Positions 6,783 through 13,550 of a DNA stretch of 14,108 bases are shown here, one piece after another; position 1 is the first letter of the stretch, and every line of letters starts with the position of its first letter. A model generated the notes under the pieces. The model saw nothing but the letters and a program-made list of their open reading frames with translations. It was not told the DNA's origin and searched no databases. This stretch comes from CAZGSG01 sp964528095 (lineage in GTDB: Bacteria; Bacteroidota; Bacteroidia; Chitinophagales; Chitinophagaceae): NCBI GenBank assembly GCA_964528095.1, contig CAZGSG010000143.1:1-14108 (forward strand). Reading direction: 5' to 3'. Made by a program: the position numbers and the translations under genes.

Positions 6783-7800
6783 AAATATTTACTACCTACT
6801 ATCTTACGCCTGGAATAAATTAGACGAAAGAGACAGGGTGATGGTATCAGTAGATGACAAAACAGATCTGCCGGATCTTTTTGCCAAGATCCTGATCAAC
6901 GCGACAAGGTTACTATTGAAAAGGGGCATTGACAGGAATTATATTGAGCATACAGGTGAAATAGCCGGAATAAAGGGGAAATTAAATCTTAGCGAAACAA
7001 TCAAGAGGAATGTATTGGCTGCTCAAAAGACAATTTGCGTCTATGACGATCTGTCTCCCGACATCCTGGTAAATCGCATATTGATTTCCACAATATACCT
7101 GCTGACAAAAACGAGACGACTTGACCAGCAGTTAAAAAGAGAGCTGATTACATTACTGAAAATGCTCCCTTCTATTCAATTAATTACCCTTACGCCATCC
7201 GTTTTTAAAAAAGTACAGTTAAACCGGAATAACCGGTTCTATGGTTTTATCATGGACGTATGCCTGATTGTCTATGAAAACATCCTGCCCACAGAGACAA
7301 AAGGAGAATATGCTTTTTCTGATTTTACCCGTAATGAGCATAAAATGCGTCTGCTATTCGAGGCCTTCGTGCGGAATTTTTATAAGAGAAGGCAGTCCGA
7401 ATTTAAAATAGTCAAAAAAGAGACTATTTATTGGCAGTTTACTTCGGAGAACAGAGATGACCTGGAGTTTGTACCTGTCATGGAAACCGATATCACGCTG
7501 GAAAATGAATCCCGGAAGATAATTATTGACACCAAGTTCTACCGGGAGATTATGACTATGAGTTATGAAAAAGAGAAGATAATTTCCACCAACCTTTATC
7601 AACTGTTCAGCTACCTTGTAAATCAGGAGCAGGATGACCCAAAAACACTGGCGACTACTGGCATTTTGCTCTATCCGACGACTAGAAAAGAATTTAATTT
7701 ACATTATACATATAAAGCGCATTGTGTTCAGATAAAGACGATCGATCTGTCCGCTGACTGGTATAATATTGAAGAGCAGTTACTGAGGATCATAGAGTAA
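6763..7800 (+). CDS. mcrC: McrC-like nuclease subunit
   Basis: Endonuclease partner of the McrB-like protein, 345 aa, the usual McrC length. The N-terminus IPIKNIYYLLSYAWNKL is the hallmark of the family. The C-terminal half holds a PD-(D/E)xK nuclease site: Asp243 in METDITL, then Asp256 and Lys258 in IIIDTKFYRE. In the McrBC model McrC joins an McrB ring, stimulates its GTP hydrolysis and cuts both strands after translocation. The ATG at 6763 lies inside the end of mcrB in another frame, a 20-bp overlap that indicates translational coupling and fixed subunit ratio. No part of the family is missing, so the pair looks functional. Together the two genes form the largest unit of the array, between R4 and R5. 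Confidence 0.93.
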   Translation: MEPIPIKNIYYLLSYAWNKLDERDRVMVSVDDKTDLPDLFAKILINATRLLLKRGIDRNYIEHTGEIAGIKGKLNLSETIKRNVLAAQKTICVYDDLSPDILVNRILISTIYLLTKTRRLDQQLKRELITLLKMLPSIQLITLTPSVFKKVQLNRNNRFYGFIMDVCLIVYENILPTETKGEYAFSDFTRNEHKMRLLFEAFVRNFYKRRQSEFKIVKKETIYWQFTSENRDDLEFVPVMETDITLENESRKIIIDTKFYREIMTMSYEKEKIISTNLYQLFSYLVNQEQDDPKTLATTGILLYPTTRKEFNLHYTYKAHCVQIKTIDLSADWYNIEEQLLRIIE

Positions 7801-8001
7801 TTGTTGTCTACAATTCAAAAGAGATTAAAATCTTCCTGCTAATCAAATTGAAAGCCATACGTGTTGTTGCTAGTCAAAATGAGAATTGCAGAATAAAGCT
7901 TGGCAATAACTACTGTGACCTATTAGGGTGACCAGTAATATACATTTCAAAACAGGTCACCGGATAGTTCGCACACCACTTGAATTCCTTTGCAACAAAT
8001 T
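7801..8001 (+). other. Gene-free stretch after McrC with GGTGACC inverted repeat
   Basis: No coding ORF. GGTGACC (7927-7933) and GGTCACC (7955-7961) form a 7-bp inverted repeat with a 21-bp spacer, and a further GTGACC lies at 7915-7920. Possible operator or remnant of another repeat; nothing firmer can be said. R5 follows and completes the gap up to the gene at 8234. Confidence 0.35.
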
Positions 8002-8017
8002 GTTCTATGAATAATTA

Positions 8018-8127
8018 TGAAAAAAGCCTGTAAACATCACTGCTTACAGGCCTTTGGGAGTTTCTCAGTCTGCCGTAGTTTAGAATTCGGAGGCTTGTTG
8101 TCGCCCTCCCTGTACAATTTTCGAACC
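8018..8127 (+). repeat. Array palindrome R5 (class II)
   Basis: The tip stem GCCTGTAA (8026-8033) pairs with TTACAGGC (8044-8051) with A-run and TTT flanks, a terminator-like hairpin. A second pairing, GGAGG (about 8089-8093) with CCTCC (8105-8109), lies nearer the right end. The right arm TCGCCCTCCCTGTACAATTT then TCGAACC (8121-8127) is the cleanest example of this type. The left boundary is uncertain and the copy is longer than the others. Confidence 0.65.
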
Positions 8128-8132
8128 GTTTT

Positions 8133-8163
8133 ATTGGAGATCTAAGGCGCTTCTCTAATTTAA
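8133..8163 (+). promoter_or_regulatory. Possible promoter at the R5 edge
   Basis: ATTG (8133-8136), 19 bp, then TAATTTAA (8156-8163), a partial match to TTTG / TAnnTTTG. It lies just right of the conserved CGAACC end and about 70 bp ahead of the gene at 8234. Same placement and spacing as at R3 and R9. Confidence 0.3.
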
Positions 8164-8233
8164 GAAACGGAACAGACTATTAAACTGAATAGATAGCAAT
8201 GAATATTTTTATTGTGTCATAAATAAATCTTTT

Positions 8234-8575
8234 ATGGGAAATGGACTTATTGATCTCATATTTATTGCGCCTAATCAAATTGACATAGAATTAATTAAGG
8301 ATGGAGACAAGTTGCTTCCTTCGTACCTGGAAGATGAAAACAATAACGATGTCGGATTTGAAGGCGCCTACATTGATACGGAAGAAAACCTAAGTCATTT
8401 GATGGCTTTTCTTTTCGGGCCTAAATTTAATTTAGAGGAATTAGCTCTGCAAAATGATAAAAAAGTTGTTGATCTAACACAACATAAACATGATTGTATT
8501 ACTGAAAGACAACTTGAGTTGCGCTATGATGAATGGATAGAATTGACTGGAAGAGAAAATACTATTGATGAGTAA
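8234..8575 (+). CDS. Small acidic unrecognised protein
   Basis: A 113-aa acidic soluble protein, not recognised. It has a hydrophobic first strand (LIDLIFIAP) and several acidic stretches (DEN, DTEENL, ELRYDEW). No signal peptide, cysteine cluster or membrane helix is seen. Acidic, single-domain proteins of this size that stand alone are often immunity proteins against polymorphic toxins, but no toxin gene lies next to it and the assignment is inference. The start is the ATG at 8234, about 100 bp after R5. R6 follows 116 bp after the stop. Confidence 0.7.
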   Translation: MGNGLIDLIFIAPNQIDIELIKDGDKLLPSYLEDENNNDVGFEGAYIDTEENLSHLMAFLFGPKFNLEELALQNDKKVVDLTQHKHDCITERQLELRYDEWIELTGRENTIDE

Positions 8576-8691
8576 GGAAACTTAATTTGTATTATTGGAT
8601 ATATATATAAACATATAGATAGGAAGTACCTGGCTGTAGTAATTGAAAAAAGAAACAAGTTGGCTTAATATTAAGTCACTAATCACAAAAA

Positions 8692-8779
8692 GGGTCGAAT
8701 ATCCTTTCAACATACAAAAATAGCGACCTGAAAATCAGATCTATATTTCTTGCTCGCCCTCACTGTCCGATTTTCGAAC
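8692..8779 (+). repeat. Array palindrome R6 (class I)
   Basis: An 88-bp copy starting GGGTCGAATATCC and ending TTTTCGAAC. It carries the shared tip (AATAGCGA, CCTGAAAATCAGA), but the right half of the tip stem reads TCTATATT instead of TCGCTATT, so two pairs are lost. The right arm CTCGCCCTCACTGTCCGATT is of the R5 type. Confidence 0.85.
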
Positions 8780-8807
8780 AAGTACCTTCGTGGTTTATTT
8801 CAAATTG

Positions 8808-8815
8808 TATATTTG
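8808..8815 (+). promoter_or_regulatory. -7 promoter element ahead of the 8837 gene
   Basis: TATATTTG is an exact match to the Bacteroidota -7 element TAnnTTTG, 22 bp before the ATG at 8837. The -33 region (TTCG at 8787-8790, 17 bp away, or CCTT at 19 bp) is weak. Confidence 0.4.
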
Positions 8816-8836
8816 ACAACCTAGACTAATTCAATT

Positions 8837-9190
8837 ATGTACTCTCACTTATACCACTACATTAATATCTGTAAGGACAAAAATCTGAGTGAAAAGTTTA
8901 GTACAAAAGTGCTCGTTAAATTTTTGAAGTCACTACCTGAACTGGAGGAAAAGGAGACGAATTGTTTCGGAAACAGTCAGGATATTGATTGTTTTATTAA
9001 TCTTACGTTGTTGAACGCACACTCTTTTGACAGTTGGTCTGAAAATAATCGAGATGAGCACCAAACAAATTTAATCATAATAGTAGCTTCTAGAAGTGCA
9101 AACAGCGATCATTTGCTTGAAGTTCTTTGGAGACGCATCAGTTCATTTATGAATTGGCAGATTCTAAAAGATGGAAACGAGATATTGTGA
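8837..9190 (+). CDS. Small unrecognised protein, immunity-like
   Basis: A 117-aa soluble protein with a predicted alpha/beta fold. Helical N-terminus (YSHLYHYINICKDKNLSEKF), then a strand-rich centre with DIDCFINLTLLNAHSFDSW and TNLIIIVASRS, then a C-terminal helix with LLEVLWRRISSFMNW. No catalytic motif or signal peptide is seen. The pattern of strand (INLTLL), acidic or polar linker, strand (NLIIIVASR) and helix suggests a compact binding domain. Function not recognised; an immunity role is inferred only from size and context. The ATG at 8837 is preceded by a good -7 element, and R7 begins 15 bp after the stop. Confidence 0.72.
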   Translation: MYSHLYHYINICKDKNLSEKFSTKVLVKFLKSLPELEEKETNCFGNSQDIDCFINLTLLNAHSFDSWSENNRDEHQTNLIIIVASRSANSDHLLEVLWRRISSFMNWQILKDGNEIL

Positions 9191-9205
9191 GTATTGAGAA
9201 GTCCT

Positions 9206-9293
9206 GATTCGATTATTCTGCCAACATTAAAAAATAGCGACCAGAAAATCAAATCGCTATTTCTTGGCCGCTTTCCCTGCACAATTTCGAATT
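9206..9293 (+). repeat. Array palindrome R7 (class I)
   Basis: An 88-bp copy. The left end is GATTCGATTATTCTGCCAAC. The tip stem AATAGCGA/TCGCTATT is intact, but the terminal loop is changed (CAGA-AAA-TCAA). The right arm CCGCTTTCCCTGCACAATTT then CGAAT ends the copy. It is located only 15 bp after the upstream stop codon. Confidence 0.87.
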
Positions 9294-9403
9294 TATTTAT
9301 TGGTGATTTGAAACTATTAGCAGGATTAGAGATTTGAGATTCAATCCATTTTGCATAAATTGATCTATGGCCTAATTGCCTTGTTATATTGAATTAAAGA
9401 ATT

Positions 9404-10015
9404 ATGGGAATATTTAGCTTATTTAACGGGCGTTCGAATAGTAATAAAGACAAACCTACTGCCCAAAATAGTGGGCCTACCTATCTCGAAGGATATACCA
9501 TTCCAATCCATAGTTCAAAAGAAAAAACTGGACAATGGCGGGCGAAAGTAGTCTCACCAGGTGGTAATACTCATTTCAAGATCAAGTACTATGGTCAACG
9601 ACATGAAAAGCATAAGAACCTGATAGTAGAAACAGAAATAGCACCCCCACTTATTTTTGCTGTCCACAGTACAACAGGATATACAATATTGCTTTTTGAC
9701 GGCTGTAGGCATGGGTATAATGCGTTGTTCTGCGACACGTATTCTAATGAGCAACTAAACGGAAGATCTGCTGTAGATTTCTACACGACCAGTAATGGAG
9801 CCGACGTTTTTGAAATTACAATCACAACATACAATAACATAGATTACGAAGATGAATTTTCCGATCAAGTTGACGCCAGCGGATTTGTAGAGCTTGCAAA
9901 TGGTAACAAAGAGCAATTTGACATGGTTAAGCGAAATGGTTATGAGGCAATCAATATTTCGATCACAGATTTGAACGGCAAGGATGTAGAAATTTTATCT
10001 GAAGAGCTAGCCTGA
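9404..10015 (+). CDS. Unrecognised 203-aa protein
   Basis: A soluble protein of unknown family. The first about 25 residues (MGIFSLFNGRSNSNKDKP) are polar and probably disordered; a short GIFSLF start of this sort is common in Bacteroidota cytoplasmic proteins and is not a signal peptide. The rest looks like a beta-rich domain with strands such as GQWRAKVVS, THFKIKYYG, NLIVETEI, YTILLFDG, VFEITITTYN, and a C-terminal block AINISITDLNGKDVEIL. A Gly/His/Cys patch (DGCRHGYNALFCDTYS, about residues 105-120) could be a functional site but has no known motif. It is flanked by R7 and R8, so it is one array unit. R8 starts 53 bp after the stop. Confidence 0.7.
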   Translation: MGIFSLFNGRSNSNKDKPTAQNSGPTYLEGYTIPIHSSKEKTGQWRAKVVSPGGNTHFKIKYYGQRHEKHKNLIVETEIAPPLIFAVHSTTGYTILLFDGCRHGYNALFCDTYSNEQLNGRSAVDFYTTSNGADVFEITITTYNNIDYEDEFSDQVDASGFVELANGNKEQFDMVKRNGYEAINISITDLNGKDVEILSEELA

Positions 10016-10068
10016 TCCATCTTAAGGGGGGCTAGATTTGCTTTTGAATCACATAACATAAGACTGTA

Positions 10069-10157
10069 GGTTCGAAAGTTCTGCCACCATACAAAAATGG
10101 CGACCTGAAAATCAGATCGCTATTCAATTGTCGAGTCAAGCATCGGTAGTTCGAACC
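10069..10157 (+). repeat. Array palindrome R8 (class I) with perfect outer arms
   Basis: An 89-bp copy. Outer ends GGTTCGAA (10069-10076) and TTCGAACC (10150-10157) are an exact 8-bp inverted repeat. The tip reads ATGGCGA/TCGCTAT with a G-U pair replacing A-U. Between the outer arms and the tip the right side (GTCGAGTCAAGCATCGGTAG) differs from all other copies. Confidence 0.88.
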
Positions 10158-10309
10158 TGTTTATGACTGAGCTTACCAAAATAAAAGAGTTTCTTCTAGG
10201 CCGTATTTGACACTTTGGAAACCCTCGATCGGGGGCTAAGACAATATCTAGGCATATAAGTCATTATTCATAATTTGGACGCAATTTGAACAACATTTGA
10301 AGTAAACTT

Positions 10310-10924
10310 ATGGCGACTCCATACAAGTACACATCAACTTTAGATTATATCCACAATCTCGTCTTCGACTATATTGAGACCTATTCCTTTCAACGTGGGA
10401 TTGAATACGAAGAGAATCGAAAACAGGATATGTATGTCTACTTGAATTTAAGCGACAGAAAGGAAAAGAATAATGATCTGACACAAATTGAAGAGACACT
10501 TTTTGCTGACTTACAAAGCCTCTTAGGGTTCACACAATACTTAATGAATGAAAACGGACAATTTCATCCTTCGAGTAGAAATATTAATACTTTTCAATAT
10601 TCTGATCCATTAGTGGAAAGGTTGAGTGATATTTTGAAAACGGAAATAAGATTTATACCTCGTTTGCTTTGCGGTCCCACTTATCGAGATGCAATCGTAT
10701 TCTATAGCAAATCAAATGAAATAGTTTCGGTCCTTAATGTTTGCTTGGAATGTCAATATATGGAAACTAAAATGTTCAACCACATCAATGGAGAGTATGA
10801 AACCTATGACTTGCTTAAACGGTTTTTAATAGACATAGGTCACGATGTTGAAGAACCAACCAAATATCCCTTTGACGAGTTAAAAATGCTGAGTGAGAAG
10901 CATAATAAGCATCGGCGTCTGTAG
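10310..10924 (+). CDS. Unrecognised 204-aa protein with RDAIVFY...CLEC block, immunity-like
   Basis: A soluble two-part protein. The N-terminal half (about 1-100) is helical and charged. The C-terminal half holds the most family-like sequence: LLCGPTYRDAIVFYSKSNEI, then VSVLNVCLECQYMET, then a helix DLLKRFLIDIGHDVEEP. The C..C pair in NVCLEC and the Arg-Asp-Ala turn recall Bacteroidota hypothetical proteins I have seen with an RDAxxFY...C..C layout, which have no established function. The two cysteines may bind metal or be structural; with only these and one more nearby Cys (LLCGP) this is uncertain. The start is the ATG at 10310. The unit is bounded by R8 and R9. Confidence 0.72.
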   Translation: MATPYKYTSTLDYIHNLVFDYIETYSFQRGIEYEENRKQDMYVYLNLSDRKEKNNDLTQIEETLFADLQSLLGFTQYLMNENGQFHPSSRNINTFQYSDPLVERLSDILKTEIRFIPRLLCGPTYRDAIVFYSKSNEIVSVLNVCLECQYMETKMFNHINGEYETYDLLKRFLIDIGHDVEEPTKYPFDELKMLSEKHNKHRRL

Positions 10925-11020
10925 TTTGGTTCTATGAAGTTGTATAGTTTCATAGGAAATGAGAAAGAATCCTGGTGACAATGAGTGTAAGCTCAATCCT
11001 TCACTAGAAATGCCTTTGAT

Positions 11021-11120
11021 GGTCAAATAGTAAGCTTTTTCAGGCAAAAACATAAAACAGCAAACCCGTTCTCAGAGCGGGGTGCCTTGTCATTCGCCCT
11101 CCTTAAACAATTTTAGAACC
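11021..11120 (+). repeat. Array palindrome R9 (class II)
   Basis: The left end GGTCAAATAG (11021-11030) resembles GGTTCGAATG of class I. The tip is an imperfect stem with GCA/TGC and CCCG/CGGG pairings (11060-11085). The right arm TCGCCCTCCTTAAACAATTT ends with TAGAACC (11114-11120). The ends match the other copies but the tip is unrelated to class I. Confidence 0.65.
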
Positions 11121-11123
11121 GTT

Positions 11124-11154
11124 TTTGAATGATTTACAATTTATTGTAAATTAC
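11124..11154 (+). promoter_or_regulatory. Possible promoter at the R9 edge
   Basis: TTTG (11124-11127), 19 bp, then TAAATTAC (11147-11154), a partial match to TAnnTTTG. It begins four bases after the AACC end of R9 and lies 24 bp ahead of the ATG at 11178. Confidence 0.4.
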
Positions 11155-11177
11155 GAGTATAATTTATTCAAGGCTTA

Positions 11178-11678
11178 ATGGGTATATCTACGAATGAGCA
11201 AGAGCTTCAATTATTTGCTGACAACTATAAGTCCTCAGATTTCTTGAAAATCCGCTATGACTGGAATGGAAAATATGGGAATGAATTTCGTGATAGCAAC
11301 TATGATTTTAGAATGATGCTTTGTCAGTATTTATTACCACAGATTGAAAAGGTAGGAGTCCAGCTAATACGGGACTTATTTGTAGAAACTGCAAAATCCT
11401 CTGAAGCAACATTTGGGGCATACATTAACATTCATGTTTATGCCCAGGAATTACTAAAACGAGATTGGAGAAAATATCTACGAGATTACATGCAAGGAGG
11501 TTCATATGGAATGGACTCTTATTTGAGCATTGGACGAATTCAGCTCAATAAGGATGTTGCCCATGAGATACTTAACTATGTGAAAGAAACTATTGAAGTA
11601 ACAACCGACGAGCTAGAAAGGAAATTGTATATTTTATTTAAAGATCGCTTTGAATGGTTAGCTACAAAAGAAGATTAA
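11178..11678 (+). CDS. Unrecognised 166-aa helical protein, immunity-like
   Basis: A soluble, mostly helical protein with no recognised family. N-terminus with NEQELQLFADNYKSSDFLK, a Tyr/Trp-rich turn (IRYDWNGKYGNEF), a long helical stretch (YDFRMMLCQYLLPQIEKVG), a second helical region around AYINIHVYAQELLKRDW, a Gly/Ser/Tyr linker (MQGGSYGMDSYL) and a C-terminal helix with ELERKLYILFKDRFEWL. It lacks a signal peptide, membrane helix or catalytic motif. The all-helical build and stand-alone position fit an immunity protein, which is inference. The ATG at 11178 is only about 58 bp after R9, and R10 starts 17 bp after the stop, so this unit is tightly packed. Confidence 0.72.
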   Translation: MGISTNEQELQLFADNYKSSDFLKIRYDWNGKYGNEFRDSNYDFRMMLCQYLLPQIEKVGVQLIRDLFVETAKSSEATFGAYINIHVYAQELLKRDWRKYLRDYMQGGSYGMDSYLSIGRIQLNKDVAHEILNYVKETIEVTTDELERKLYILFKDRFEWLATKED

Positions 11679-11695
11679 ATTCAGTTCAGTCATTT

Positions 11696-11782
11696 GATTC
11701 GGATGTCCTGTCAACATATAAAATAGCCACCTGAATATCAGATTGGTATTTCTTAGTCGGGAAGATGGGACAAATGTCAAAC
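11696..11782 (+). repeat. Array palindrome R10 (class I)
   Basis: An 87-bp copy. The left end GATTCGGATGTCCTGTCAAC is close to R1. The tip stem is partly decayed (AATAGCCA against TTGGTATT). The right arm GTCGGGAAGATGGGACAAAT then GTCAAAC is of the R1 type. Left GGATGTCC against right GGACAAATGTC again leaves about three extra bases on the right. The tail GATGATTTATTGAA (11792-11806) is identical to the tail after R1. Confidence 0.87.
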
Positions 11783-11948
11783 TTTAGGATCGATGATTTA
11801 TTGAAGACAAGTAACTTAGATATTTAATATTTCAATTATTACTCTCTTGTCGATAGCAAAGCTATTTAATTTGAGTGTTCAAATTAAGAAGACATTTATT
11901 GAAGCCTTGTTCATAGTGTAACCTTAATTCTTGTCAACAGACCAGAGC

Positions 11949-11979
11949 TTTGCATGAAACGAAAGACTAGCTATATTTA
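11949..11979 (+). promoter_or_regulatory. Bacteroidota-type promoter for the hydrolase gene
   Basis: TTTG (11949-11952), 19 bp, then TATATTTA (11972-11979), a 7/8 match to TAnnTTTG. The ATG at 11994 is only 15 bp downstream, so the transcript would have a very short leader. With R10 this explains the 315-bp gap before the gene; the rest of the gap (11820-11948) holds no feature I can name. Confidence 0.5.
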
Positions 11980-11993
11980 GAAAAATACTATTT

Positions 11994-13532
11994 ATGTTGA
12001 CTGGGCCTGACTTTGTATTGGTTTTCGTACACGGGTGGAGCGTAACAGACGTTGAAACATACGGCATGTTGCCCTTTAGGTTGAGAGATGAAATTATTCA
12101 GAGGCAACTTTCTGTCCATATTGAAAACATATATCTTGGAGAGTATATCAGTTTTCACGATGAAGTTAGAGTCGGTGATATTTCACGGGCCTTTCACAGG
12201 GCGATTAATGAGGTAAAATCAAAATATCCAAAACAAAAGTTGATCTGTATTACGCATTCTACAGGCGGTCCTGTTGTACGCACCTGGTGGTATACCTATT
12301 ACAAAGGATTTGTGAACGAATGTCCTGTCAGTCATCTAATCATGCTTGCGCCAGCAAATTTTGGATCACCGCTCGCCAAATTGGGTAAGAAAACAATTAG
12401 CAGGTTTCTTGCTGAGATAAAGCAGGTTGATCCTGGCGTTGGGGTGCTTCAATGGTTGGAGCAAGGAAGTAAGGAGTCTCTGGACTTAAATGCGGATTGG
12501 ATATTTAGTGATGATAGTGAGATCGGAGGTTCACAAATTTTTCCTTTTGTAATTACAGGGGATTACATTGACAGAAGTGTCATTAGCCATTTGATTCCAT
12601 TTACTCATGAGTTAGGCTCAGATGGGGTGGTACGGGCTAGTTCAGCTAATCTTAATTGTGGGTATGTAGAGGTATCGCAGATTGCGGAGCCCAGCGGAGG
12701 CTTCTTGAATGTTTCTGAAAAAGCAGATGTCTTAAAATTTGCGCTTGCACCACGTACTCCTTTTTTAGTAGTGCCGGAAAGGTCTCATTCGGGTACAAGA
12801 ATGGGAATCATGAATAGCGTTGGTGTGTTGCGCGATCCAAAAAACCAGCCAACAGTTGATGCAATTTTGGAGTGTATGGCAGTCCAATCTAATAATGAAT
12901 ACCTCGAATTAGCAGAAAAATTTGAAACAAGGACCGATGACAATCAAAAAGCTGAAATAAAAGAGAGGGTGGTTTGGTTTGATCCTGTAAACAGAAGCGG
13001 TAATGGGTTTTATATCCACGACAGATACTCAATGATTATCTTCCGCGTACGAGACAAGGAGGGTTATCCGATACCAGATTATGATATGACGTTTACAGCA
13101 GGCCCCGAAGGTAGTGCTAATAATTTACCACCAGGTTTTATGGGACGTGAGCAAAAAAATGATACGAATAAGGGTGTAATCACCTTTTACCTCAACTTTG
13201 ATATACTTCATGGAACACAAGTAGTTGAGGATAACGGAAAGGTCATACGAGAGGCACAACCCGGTATAGGAAGCCTCGGATTTAATATCTATCCTTATCC
13301 TGGATCTGGGTTTGTATCTTATGCACCGCTCTTCGTAAATCCCACTAAAGAGCTATTACATTCTCTTGTTAGAAAGAACAGCACAACTATAGTTGATGTT
13401 GTTTTCCATCGATTGGTAGCCAAAGAAACATTTGAGTTCAATGAGCTCAATGCTTACTCTATTCATAGAAGAACTGGCAAAATCCAAAGGAGTTTTAAGG
13501 ATAAACAACCGGGTAGTGATGCAGTCGAATAA
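11994..13532 (+). CDS. Alpha/beta-hydrolase (lipase/phospholipase-like) with C-terminal beta-rich domain
   Basis: A 512-aa cytoplasmic-looking protein without a signal peptide. Residues about 1-275 are an alpha/beta-hydrolase: VFVHGWS (11-17, oxyanion region), nucleophile Ser89 in ITHSTGGPVV (a T-H-S-T-G elbow), ApANFGSP downstream as in lipases, Asp210 in GSDGVVRASSA (or Asp190 in ITGDY) and His265 in RSHSGTRMG as the likely triad. Such proteins cleave lipid or other esters. Residues about 320-500 form a second, strand-rich part (VVWFDPVNRSGNGF, SMIIFRVRDKEGYPIPDYD, GSLGFNIYPYPGSGF) of unknown type, perhaps for binding. Its own promoter and its place after R10 make it the last visible array unit. 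It may be a phospholipase effector or a defence enzyme, or an ordinary esterase; the sequence does not decide. The stop is 18 bp before the IS66 remnant end. Confidence 0.82.
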   Translation: MLTGPDFVLVFVHGWSVTDVETYGMLPFRLRDEIIQRQLSVHIENIYLGEYISFHDEVRVGDISRAFHRAINEVKSKYPKQKLICITHSTGGPVVRTWWYTYYKGFVNECPVSHLIMLAPANFGSPLAKLGKKTISRFLAEIKQVDPGVGVLQWLEQGSKESLDLNADWIFSDDSEIGGSQIFPFVITGDYIDRSVISHLIPFTHELGSDGVVRASSANLNCGYVEVSQIAEPSGGFLNVSEKADVLKFALAPRTPFLVVPERSHSGTRMGIMNSVGVLRDPKNQPTVDAILECMAVQSNNEYLELAEKFETRTDDNQKAEIKERVVWFDPVNRSGNGFYIHDRYSMIIFRVRDKEGYPIPDYDMTFTAGPEGSANNLPPGFMGREQKNDTNKGVITFYLNFDILHGTQVVEDNGKVIREAQPGIGSLGFNIYPYPGSGFVSYAPLFVNPTKELLHSLVRKNSTTIVDVVFHRLVAKETFEFNELNAYSIHRRTGKIQRSFKDKQPGSDAVE

Positions 13533-13550
13533 TGTATTGGTTTTAGTTGT

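Noticed and set aside
8664..8675. Perfect 12-bp palindrome CTTAATATTAAG
   Set aside because: Short, AT-rich and single-copy; likely by chance, though an operator cannot be excluded.
10930..10957. Hairpin TCTATGAA...TTCATAG after the 10310 gene
   Set aside because: A weak AT-rich stem of about nine pairs with no T-run, and R9 follows with a better hairpin.
1142..11782. Canonical integron attC sites
   Set aside because: attC sites run RYYYAAC at the left to GTTRRRY at the right. Here the order is GTTCGAA at the left and TTCGAAC at the right, which does not fit the core boxes, and no intI is present in the window.
1142..11782. CRISPR array
   Set aside because: Repeats are 0.4 to 4 kb apart, contain long internal palindromes, and are separated by genes and not by uniform spacers. 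No cas gene is seen.
1142..11782. Scattered MITE insertions
   Set aside because: All clear copies share one orientation relative to the genes, lie 3' of stop codons, and show no obvious target-site duplications. Not fully excluded without a genome-wide search.
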